From contig JAEZZV010000097.1 of assembly GCA_023418375.1 (NCBI GenBank), positions 1 to 12,962 on the forward strand: 12,962 nucleotides of DNA, written 5' to 3'. The stretch comes from Actinomycetes bacterium (lineage in GTDB: Bacteria > Actinomycetota > Actinomycetes > Actinomycetales > Cellulomonadaceae). Position numbers and translations under genes: made by a program. Every line of letters starts with the position of its first letter. Position 1 is the stretch's first letter. Positions 7,249 through 12,962 of the stretch are shown piece by piece. A model generated the notes under the pieces. It did not search any database, was not told where the DNA came from, and saw only the letters and a program-made list of their open reading frames with translations.

Positions 7249-7344
7249 GCAATCCGGCGGATCGCTCGCAGCCGCCGTGGATCGCCGTCTCCTGATCGTC
7301 CCGGGTGCCCCCGCGCGCCCGTCCGTCAGCATGGCCGCGCTCCG

Positions 7345-7374
7345 CACACAGTCTGTGGAGAACTGTGTGGACGA
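7345..7374. promoter_or_regulatory. DnaA-box pair and inverted repeat in front of dnaA
   Basis: On the minus strand TTCTCCACA (7354-7362) and TCGTCCACA (7366-7374) both fit the Streptomyces-type DnaA box, starting 12 bp apart in the same orientation. CACACAGT (7345-7352) is repeated inverted as ACTGTGTG (7362-7369). Boxes in this position are the usual means by which DnaA represses its own gene, so autoregulation is likely. Confidence 0.65.
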
Positions 7375-7420
7375 CGCCCGACCGTGCGAGACTTCGCAGG
7401 CTTGACGGCGTTCTCGACAC

Positions 7421-7425
7421 AGGAG
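7421..7425 (+). promoter_or_regulatory. Ribosome-binding site deciding the dnaA start
   Basis: AGGAG lies six bases before the GTG at 7432. No upstream start codon in this frame has an equal match, so it fixes the dnaA start despite the frame being open far upstream. Confidence 0.7.
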
Positions 7426-7431
7426 CAACTG

Positions 7432-8934
7432 GTGGCAGCACAGGACGACTCGGTCGCCCAGATCTGGGACAGGGCCGTCGGGCGGCTGGCCGACGACCCT
7501 GCGATGACGTCGCAGCAGCTCGCGTTCATCCGCCTCGCGCGCCCCGTCGGTCTCCTCGACGGAACAGTGCTGCTCTCGGTCGACAACGCCTTCACCAAGG
7601 ACTACCTGGAGACCCGCGTCCGCGCCGAGCTGATCTCGACCCTGAGCGACGTCCTGGGTCAGGACGCCAGGATCGCGGTCATGGTGGAGGAGGGGCCCAC
7701 CCCGGAGCCCGCCCCGCGGCGAGCCGACGACGACGGCCACGACGTGGTCGCTCCCCCGGGTGCCCGCGACGCCGCCGGCCCCCGCCCCCTCAGCGACGAC
7801 GACCACCGTCCGCAGCCGATCGACCGTGACCGCGTGTCCGACGCCGCCCACCCCGAGGGTTCCCGGCCGCACGGCACCCATCACCGGCCGCCGACGGAAC
7901 AGCCGCACCTGAACCCGAAGTACCTGTTCGAGACGTTCGTCATCGGCTCGTCGAACAGGTTCGCGCACGCCGCCGCGGTGGCCGTCGCCGAGGCACCGGC
8001 CAAGGCCTACAACCCGCTGTTCATCTACGGCGACTCCGGCCTGGGCAAGACGCACCTGCTGCACGCCATCGGTCACTACGCGTTCTCGCTCTACCCGGGA
8101 GTGCGCGTGCGCTACGTGAACTCCGAGGAGTTCACCAACGACTTCATCAACTCCATCGGTGAGGGGAAGGCCGGCGCGTTCCAGCGGCGCTACCGCGAGG
8201 TGGACGTGCTCCTCGTCGACGACATCCAGTTCCTGCAGGGCAAGGAACAGACGATGGAGGAGTTCTTCCACACGTTCAACACGCTCCACAACGCGAACAA
8301 GCAGGTCGTCATCACGTCCGACGTCCCGCCCAAGCAGCTCGCGGGCTTCGAGGACCGGATGCGGTCGCGGTTCGAGTGGGGTCTCATCACCGACATCCAG
8401 CCGCCGGACCTCGAGACGCGCATCGCCATCCTGCGCAAGAAGGCGGCCAGCGAGCGTCTCCAGGCGCCCGACGACGTCCTCAGCTACATCGGCTCGAAGA
8501 TCTCCACGAACATCCGCGAGCTCGAGGGTGCGCTCATCCGCGTCACGGCCTTCGCGAACCTCAACCGTCAGCAGGTCGACCTCGCACTCGCCGAGATCGT
8601 CCTCAAGGACCTCATCACCGACGACGACACCGCCGAGATCACGGCCGCCACGATCATCACCCAGACCGCGAACTACTTCGGCCTCACGATCGACGACCTG
8701 TGCGGCTCGTCGCGGTCCCGCGTCCTGGTGACCGCCCGGCAGATCGCCATGTACCTGTGCCGCGAGCTCACCGACATGAGCCTGCCGAAGATCGGTCAGC
8801 AGTTCGGCGGCCGCGACCACACCACGGTGATGCACGCGAACCGCAAGATCCGCGAGCTGATGGCGGAGCGACGGTCCATCTACAACCAGGTGACCGAGCT
8901 CACGAACCGCATCAAGCAGCAGCACCGCGGCTGA
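7432..8934 (+). CDS. dnaA: Chromosomal replication initiator DnaA
   Basis: DnaA is the AAA+ initiator that binds DnaA boxes, opens oriC and helps recruit the replicative helicase. From the GTG it has 500 residues. Domain I (about 1-85) starts VAAQDDSVAQIWDRAV. A variable linker rich in Asp, Pro and His (domain II, about 86-160) follows. The AAA+ core begins at LNPKYLFETFVIGSSNRFAHA, with Walker A GDSGLGKT at 200-207 and Walker B VLLVDDIQF around 262. Domain IV has RQIAMYLCRELTDMSLPKIG (from about 436) and the box-binding signature GGRDHTTVMHA (459-469). The frame stays open for over 1 kb upstream through the antisense of rpmH, rnpA and part of yidD, which is not coding on this strand. The linker is shorter than in Streptomyces. 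Confidence 0.97.
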   Translation: MAAQDDSVAQIWDRAVGRLADDPAMTSQQLAFIRLARPVGLLDGTVLLSVDNAFTKDYLETRVRAELISTLSDVLGQDARIAVMVEEGPTPEPAPRRADDDGHDVVAPPGARDAAGPRPLSDDDHRPQPIDRDRVSDAAHPEGSRPHGTHHRPPTEQPHLNPKYLFETFVIGSSNRFAHAAAVAVAEAPAKAYNPLFIYGDSGLGKTHLLHAIGHYAFSLYPGVRVRYVNSEEFTNDFINSIGEGKAGAFQRRYREVDVLLVDDIQFLQGKEQTMEEFFHTFNTLHNANKQVVITSDVPPKQLAGFEDRMRSRFEWGLITDIQPPDLETRIAILRKKAASERLQAPDDVLSYIGSKISTNIRELEGALIRVTAFANLNRQQVDLALAEIVLKDLITDDDTAEITAATIITQTANYFGLTIDDLCGSSRSRVLVTARQIAMYLCRELTDMSLPKIGQQFGGRDHTTVMHANRKIRELMAERRSIYNQVTELTNRIKQQHRG

Positions 8935-8968
8935 ATTGTCACGGTAAGAGCACGGCTCTGTTCACACC

Positions 8969-9021
8969 TGTGGACATCTTTGTGGATGCCCGTGGACGAC
9001 ACGCGTGACCAATGTGGACAT
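8969..9021 (-). promoter_or_regulatory. oriC left DnaA-box cluster
   Basis: On the minus strand there are boxes ATGTCCACA (8969-8977), GCATCCACA (8981-8989) and ATGTCCACA (9013-9021). The first and third are identical nonamers. All three share one orientation. Confidence 0.75.
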
Positions 9022-9105
9022 CACACCGCGTCGCGGTGGATGCCAGGTGAACGACAGGGCGCCGTCCACTGCGCACCGTCGTCGTCGACAGCGGCATCGA
9101 CATCC

Positions 9106-9211
9106 CGGTCCACACCGGTGCCGGCGCCGTGACCTGCGTCGACGGCCGTCGTCCACACCATCCACACCACCGATGACGACGACGAACTCTTTTCTTCTCG
9201 GAGATTCCACA
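9106..9211 (+). promoter_or_regulatory. oriC right DnaA-box cluster
   Basis: On the plus strand there are boxes CGGTCCACA (9106-9114), TCGTCCACA (9149-9157), CCATCCACA (9158-9166) and GATTCCACA (9203-9211). The second and third are directly adjacent, a spacing that would favour cooperative DnaA binding. TCGTCCACA is the same nonamer as the box in front of dnaA. Confidence 0.75.
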
Positions 9212-9452
9212 CACCTTCATGGCCCGGCCGGGCCGTTGTCCTTCTCTCTCCTGCCGCACATGCGTTCACCGGTCGCGGGTGGTGTCCCTCCGTCTGCGCA
9301 CTCGCGTACTGTTCACCACGTACTCCGGGCGCTGTGGCCGTGCACGTCGTGCCCGCCTGGCCCGGGGTCCCACGTACCGATGCAGCACGCACCACCGCAG
9401 CACGCAGCACCGCCGAGCGGGCGCCGGGCTCGCCGGCCAGAAGGGATGAGGC

Positions 9453-10583
9453 ATGAGGTTCCGGGTGGACCGTGACGTCCTGGCGGAGGCCGTGACCTGG
9501 ACGGCACGTTCGCTGCCGACCCGTCCTCCGGTCCCGGTCCTGGCGGGCGTGCGGATCGACGTCGACGACGCCGGCGTCGTCCAGCTCTCGAGTTTCGACT
9601 ACGAGGTGTCGGCGCGCTCCGAGATCGCCGCGGACGTGTCGGAGACGGGCACGGTCCTGGTGTCCGGCCGGCTGCTCGCCGAGATCTCGCGTGCCCTCCC
9701 GGCCAAGCCCGTCGAGATGGTGCTCGACGGCACCAAGGTCTCCGTGACCTGCGGCGCCAGCCGATTCACTCTGCTGACCATGCCGGTCGAGGACTACCCG
9801 GCGCTGCCGGCGATGCCTGACGTCATCGGCACCGTCGCCGGCGACCAGCTGGCGGAGGCCGTCGCGCAGGTCACGGTCGCGGCCAGCCGCGACGACACCC
9901 TCCCGCTGCTCACCGGCGTCCGGATGGAGATCGAGGGCGACACGATGGCGTTGCTCGCCACGGACCGCTACCGGCTCGCGCTGCGCGAGCTGCGCTGGAC
10001 GCCCGCGCGCACCGACATCTCGCAGGTCGCGCTCGTGCGTGCCCGCACCCTGAACGACGCCGCGAAGTCGCTCGGTGGCTCCGACCAGGTGACCATCGCG
10101 CTGTCCACCGGCGCCGGCGTCGACCTCATCGGCTTCGAAGCCGGCGGCCGGCACACGACGTCGCTCCTGGTCGACGGCGACTACCCCGCGGTCCGTCGCC
10201 TCTTTCCTGACGAGACACCGATCCACGCCGTCGTGGACAAGGCCGCGCTCACCGAGGCCGCGCGCCGCGTCGCGCTGGTCGCCGAGCGGAACACGCCGAT
10301 CCGGCTCGCGTTCTCCGAGGGCCAGGTCGTGCTCGACGCCGGCCAGGGTGACGACGCCCAGGCGTCGGAGGCGCTCGAGGCCACGCTGGTCGGCGAGGAC
10401 ATCACCGTCGCGTTCAACCCGCAGTACCTGCTCGACGGCCTCGGCGCGATCGCGGCGCCGCTGGTCCGCCTGTCGTTCACCCACCCGAACAAGGCGGTGG
10501 AGTTCACGGGTCAGGCCGAGCCGGACGGCGACGACGACAAGAGCTACCGCTATCTGTTGGTGCCCATCCGCTTCGCGAGCTGA
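9453..10583 (+). CDS. dnaN: DNA polymerase III beta subunit (sliding clamp)
   Basis: DnaN is the ring-shaped processivity clamp that tethers the replicase and partner proteins to DNA. The 376-residue protein has the normal length for three clamp domains (about 1-120, 128-245 and 250-376). Typical segments include MRFRVDRDVLAEAV at the start, ATDRYRLAL at 169-177 lining the partner-binding cleft, and FNPQYLLDGL. The C-terminus YLLVPIRF corresponds to the family's conserved end. The ATG has AAGGG about seven bases upstream. It follows oriC directly and heads the dnaN-gnd-recF-dciA series. Confidence 0.97.
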   Translation: MRFRVDRDVLAEAVTWTARSLPTRPPVPVLAGVRIDVDDAGVVQLSSFDYEVSARSEIAADVSETGTVLVSGRLLAEISRALPAKPVEMVLDGTKVSVTCGASRFTLLTMPVEDYPALPAMPDVIGTVAGDQLAEAVAQVTVAASRDDTLPLLTGVRMEIEGDTMALLATDRYRLALRELRWTPARTDISQVALVRARTLNDAAKSLGGSDQVTIALSTGAGVDLIGFEAGGRHTTSLLVDGDYPAVRRLFPDETPIHAVVDKAALTEAARRVALVAERNTPIRLAFSEGQVVLDAGQGDDAQASEALEATLVGEDITVAFNPQYLLDGLGAIAAPLVRLSFTHPNKAVEFTGQAEPDGDDDKSYRYLLVPIRFAS

Positions 10584-10593
10584 GATGGTGCGT

Positions 10594-11496
10594 ATGCACA
10601 TCGGTCTCGTCGGTCTCGGGAAGATGGGCGCGAACATGCGCTCCCGGCTGCGCGCGCACGGGATCGAGGTGACCGGCTACGACCGGAACCCCGACGTCAC
10701 GGACGTGCCCGACCTCGCCGCGCTCGTCGCGGCGCTGCCCGCCGGCGACGGTGCCGGGCCGCGCGTCGTGTGGGTCATGGTGCCCGCGGGTGCGCCCACC
10801 CGCACCGTCGTGCACGACCTCGCCGAGCTCCTGACGGCCGGCGACGTCGTCATCGAGGGCGGGAACTCGCACTACTCGGACGATGTCGAGCACGCGGCGC
10901 ACCTGGGCGAGCGCGGGATCCGGTACGTCGACGTCGGCGTTTCCGGCGGGGTGTGGGGCGCCGACAACGGCTACGGCCTGATGGCCGGCGGCGACCCGGA
11001 CGACGTCGCGACCCTCATGCCGGTGTTCGATGCGCTGCGCCCGGAAGGCCCGCGCGACGAGGGCTTCGTGCACGCCGGCCGCGTCGGAGCCGGCCACTTC
11101 GCGAAGATGGTGCACAACGGGATCGAGTACGGCCTCATGCAGGCGTACGCCGAGGGGTACGAGCTCCTCACCGCATCGGACCTGGTCAGCGACGTCCCGG
11201 GCACGATGAAGGCGTGGTCGCGCGGCACTGTCGTGCGGTCCTGGCTCCTCGACCTCCTGGTCGCCGCACTCGAGGCGGATCCGGAGCTCGGGTCCATCGA
11301 CGACTGGGTCGAGGACTCCGGCGAGGGTCGCTGGACGGTGGACGAGGCGATCGACCGCGCGGTCCCGCTCCCCGTCATCTCGGCGGCGCTCTTCGCCCGG
11401 TTCTCCTCGCGCCAGGCGACCTCGCCGGCGCTCAAGGCCGTGGCCGCGCTGCGCCAGCAGTTCGGCGGCCACGCGGTCCGGCCGGCCGAGCCGTGA
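10594..11496 (+). CDS. gnd: 6-phosphogluconate dehydrogenase, short (probably NAD-dependent) form
   Basis: It oxidatively decarboxylates 6-phosphogluconate to ribulose 5-phosphate in the pentose phosphate pathway. From the ATG at 10594 it has 300 residues, the size of the short family (about 300 rather than 470 residues) that is usually NAD-linked. The N-terminal Rossmann motif GLVGLGKMGANM spans 4-15. The substrate-binding EGGNSHYSDD lies at 88-97 and GVSGGVWGADNGYGLMAGG at 115-133. The catalytic stretch GHFAKMVHNGIEYG (167-180) places the lysine at 171 and the asparagine at 175. GEGRWTVDEAI is at 243-253. An in-frame ATG at 10585, just after the dnaN stop, would add three residues. Short spacing to dnaN suggests co-transcription; gnd at this spot is common in actinobacteria. 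Confidence 0.93.
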   Translation: MHIGLVGLGKMGANMRSRLRAHGIEVTGYDRNPDVTDVPDLAALVAALPAGDGAGPRVVWVMVPAGAPTRTVVHDLAELLTAGDVVIEGGNSHYSDDVEHAAHLGERGIRYVDVGVSGGVWGADNGYGLMAGGDPDDVATLMPVFDALRPEGPRDEGFVHAGRVGAGHFAKMVHNGIEYGLMQAYAEGYELLTASDLVSDVPGTMKAWSRGTVVRSWLLDLLVAALEADPELGSIDDWVEDSGEGRWTVDEAIDRAVPLPVISAALFARFSSRQATSPALKAVAALRQQFGGHAVRPAEP

Positions 11497-11534
11497 GCCG
11501 TCCCACCCCGGCGCCACGACGGGTGGACTGAGGC

Positions 11535-12818
11535 GTGCACGTCAGCCACCTCGCCCTCACCGACTTTCGTTCGTACGCCGAGCTGGACCTCCCCCTGGAG
11601 GCGGGTGTCAGCGCGTTCGTGGGCCCGAACGGGCAGGGCAAGACGAACCTGGTCGAGGCGATCGGGTACGTCTCGACGCTGTCGAGCCACCGGGTCGCGG
11701 CGGACGCGACGCTCGTGCGGGCGGGGACGCCGCGCGCCGTCGTGCGTCTGAAGGCCCGACGCGCGGACCGCGAGACGCTCATCGAGCTGGAGATCAGCCC
11801 GGGTCGCGCGAACCGCGCGCAGGTCAACCGCTCCCCTGTGCGCCGCACGCGGGACGTGCTCGGCATCGTGCGCACGGTCGTGTTCGCGCCGGAGGACCTG
11901 GCGCTGGTCAAGGGCGACCCGGACGGCCGCCGGCGGTTCCTGGACGCGCTGATGGTGCAGGTGTCGCCGCGGCTCGCGGGCGTCCTCGCGGACTACGAGC
12001 GGGTGCTGCGCCAGCGCGGCGCGCTGCTCAAGTCTGCAGGTCCGGGACTACGCCGGCACGCGCGGGGCCCCGCCGACGCCGGCGACTCCGCGGCGGCCGA
12101 CCTCACCACGCTCGACGTCTGGGACGCCAAGCTCGCGCAGCTCGGCGCGGAGATCCTGGCCACCCGGCTGCGGCTGGTCGACCGCCTGCGTCCGCACGTC
12201 GCCGCGGCGTACGAGCAGGTCAGCGACGGTGGCCGCGCGGCCCTGGGCTACCGGTCCTCGCTCGAGCGCACGGCCGAGCGCGCCGCTGGTGACGACGAGG
12301 GCTGGGCCGTGCCGCTCGACGGCTCGGGTGCGGGGTCGGGTGCCGCGTCCGGGGCCGACACCGACGTCCTGCCGCACGACGGCGCCACGACGGCGGAGCT
12401 CGAGGCGCAGCTCCTCGCGGCTCTCGCGCGGGTGCGGCGCCAGGAGCTCGAGCGGGGCGTGAACCTCGTCGGCCCGCACCGCGACGACCTGCTGCTCGGC
12501 ATCAACGGGCTGCCCGCGAAGGGCTACGCGAGCCACGGCGAGTCGTGGTCGCTCGCTCTCGCGCTGCGCCTGGCCTGCTACCAGCTGCTCACCCACGGCG
12601 ACGACGACGCGATCGGCGGCTGGGTGGAGGGTTCAGCCCCGATCCTCGTGCTCGACGACGTGTTCGCCGAGCTCGACGACAACCGTCGCGACCGGCTCGC
12701 CCACCTCGTCGCCGGCGCGGAGCAGGTGTTGATCACGGCCGCGGTGCCGCACGACGTCCCAGCCGGGCTCGCCGGCCACCGGTACGCGGTCCTCGGCGGG
12801 ACGGTGAGCCGTGCCTGA
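11535..12818 (+). CDS. recF: DNA replication and repair protein RecF
   Basis: RecF is an SMC/ABC-type ATPase that, with RecO and RecR, loads RecA at single-strand gaps and helps restart forks. Read from GTG at 11535 it has 427 residues. The start [17 protein letters not shown] is the conserved RecF N-terminus, and Walker [17 protein letters not shown] begins at 30. [22 protein letters not shown] lies near 116-137. The ABC signature is in [16 protein letters not shown], and Walker [13 protein letters not shown] starts at 370. Between about 255 and 290 is a Gly/Ala/Asp-rich low-complexity insertion ([16 protein letters not shown]), which makes it somewhat longer than most RecF proteins. It starts 38 bp after gnd and its end overlaps the next gene by eight bases. 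Confidence 0.96.
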   Translation: MHVSHLALTDFRSYAELDLPLEAGVSAFVGPNGQGKTNLVEAIGYVSTLSSHRVAADATLVRAGTPRAVVRLKARRADRETLIELEISPGRANRAQVNRSPVRRTRDVLGIVRTVVFAPEDLALVKGDPDGRRRFLDALMVQVSPRLAGVLADYERVLRQRGALLKSAGPGLRRHARGPADAGDSAAADLTTLDVWDAKLAQLGAEILATRLRLVDRLRPHVAAAYEQVSDGGRAALGYRSSLERTAERAAGDDEGWAVPLDGSGAGSGAASGADTDVLPHDGATTAELEAQLLAALARVRRQELERGVNLVGPHRDDLLLGINGLPAKGYASHGESWSLALALRLACYQLLTHGDDDAIGGWVEGSAPILVLDDVFAELDDNRRDRLAHLVAGAEQVLITAAVPHDVPAGLAGHRYAVLGGTVSRA

Positions 12819-12962
12819 GAACCGCCCACCCGACGCCGGCATGCCCGACGCCGGCATGCCCGACGAGCCGTCGGCCCCGGCCTTCACCGTCCCGCCCGCG
12901 GAGGCCCTCGGGCTGACGCCGGCGTCCGAGGTCGCCCGCGCGGCGCTGAACCGGGCCAAGGC
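12811..12962 (+). CDS. dciA: DUF721 protein, probable helicase loader DciA (cut by the right edge)
   Basis: A GTG at 12811 opens a frame that overlaps the recF stop by eight bases and runs off the window after about 50 residues: [17 protein letters not shown] and onward, ending [12 protein letters not shown]. The closing A..AL.RA+A stretch is how actinobacterial DUF721 proteins begin their conserved part, and this is their standard place after recF. DUF721 proteins (DciA; Rv0004 in Mycobacterium tuberculosis) act with the replicative helicase DnaB in bacteria lacking DnaC/DnaI-type loaders. A 15-bp unit is duplicated in tandem (12832-12861), giving DAGMP twice. The conserved domain itself lies outside the window, so the identity rests mostly on position. 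Confidence 0.78.
   Translation, partial: MPENRPPDAGMPDAGMPDEPSAPAFTVPPAEALGLTPASEVARAALNRAK

Larger units (their letters stand above)
6975..7431. other. Divergent rpmH/dnaA control region
   Basis: This 457-bp gap separates leftward rpmH from rightward dnaA, and I see no gene in it. It holds a candidate rpmH promoter (7124-7153) and DnaA-box matches at 7240, 7354 and 7366. An 8-bp inverted repeat (7345-7352 with 7362-7369) overlaps the last two boxes. The dnaA promoter must lie here, but no -10/-35 pair stood out clearly. Confidence 0.8.
8935..9452. other. oriC: oriC, chromosomal replication origin
   Basis: The 518-bp gap between dnaA and dnaN carries a dense set of high-GC DnaA boxes in two opposed groups: minus-strand boxes at 8969, 8981 and 9013, and plus-strand boxes at 9106, 9149, 9158 and 9203. 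The only AT-richer patch (about 9184-9206, AACTCTTTTCTTCTCGG and flank) lies inside the right group and is a candidate unwinding element. The dnaN-proximal third (9212-9452) has no boxes. It holds a 14-bp palindrome GGCCCGGCCGGGCC (9221-9234) and a direct repeat GCAGCACGCA (9382-9391, 9397-9406). The dnaN promoter should lie there, but I could not pick it. Confidence 0.92.

Noticed and set aside
6346..7431. A long N-terminal extension of DnaA (862 codons in total)
   Set aside because: It runs antisense through yidD, rnpA and rpmH and across the promoter region. DnaA homology begins at about 7432, where a good ribosome-binding site occurs.
7150..8925. A 591-codon minus-strand open frame opposite dnaA
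   Set aside because: dnaA on the plus strand is unmistakable. The minus frame is rich in repetitive Val/Arg/Glu/Asp, typical of antisense to a GC-rich gene.
9021..10637. A 538-codon minus-strand open frame opposite dnaN and oriC
   Set aside because: It is the antisense of dnaN and crosses the DnaA boxes. Its composition is Arg/Asp/Val/Gly-rich with no family pattern, as expected from high-GC shadow frames.
1..12962. Mobile elements, tRNA or rRNA genes, or a novel defence or biosynthetic cluster
   Set aside because: All coding space is taken by conserved origin-region genes. I saw no transposase, integrase, tRNA-like or rRNA-like sequence.

Overview
This window is the chromosomal replication-origin neighbourhood of a very GC-rich actinobacterium. 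The gene order is the textbook one for that phylum: parB-parA-rsmG-jag-yidC-yidD-rnpA-rpmH reading left, and dnaA-oriC-dnaN-gnd-recF-dciA(DUF721) reading right. A gnd gene between dnaN and recF, a DUF721 gene overlapping recF, GTG starts, and a YidC with a long Ala/Pro/Lys-rich tail all fit Actinobacteria. Cellulomonas or a related member of the Micrococcales is my best guess, from general appearance only.

Layout. Positions 1-279 hold no convincing gene, but contain an 18-bp-stem hairpin at 32-71. Positions 280-2354 carry parA and parB (minus strand, one-base overlap), and rsmG follows at 2517-3209 (minus). Positions 3210-4141 form an unusually long non-coding block holding five parS-like ParB-binding sites. 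The last of these forms the core of a perfect 38-bp palindrome just beyond the jag stop. Positions 4142-6974 are the tightly packed rpmH-rnpA-yidD-yidC-jag operon (minus), with a candidate promoter at 7124-7153. Positions 6975-7431 are the divergent rpmH/dnaA control region with DnaA boxes. dnaA occupies 7432-8934. Positions 8935-9452 are oriC, with a left and a right DnaA-box cluster and a small AT-richer patch. dnaN (9453-10583), gnd (10594-11496), recF (11535-12818) and the start of a DUF721/DciA gene (12811 to the right edge) complete the window.

How the parts work together. DnaA binds the oriC boxes and probably also boxes in front of its own gene. DnaN is the replicative clamp, RecF acts at stalled forks and gaps, and the DUF721 protein is the likely replicative-helicase loader. 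ParB loads at the parS cluster and ParA moves the origins apart. RnpA, RpmH, YidC, YidD, Jag and RsmG serve RNA processing, ribosomes and membrane-protein insertion.

I found no new defence, mobile or biosynthetic system. The points worth a second look are the parS/terminator palindrome, the long parS block with DnaA-box-like words in it, the seven-unit 15-bp tandem repeat in yidC, and the ParB site in the rsmG leader.
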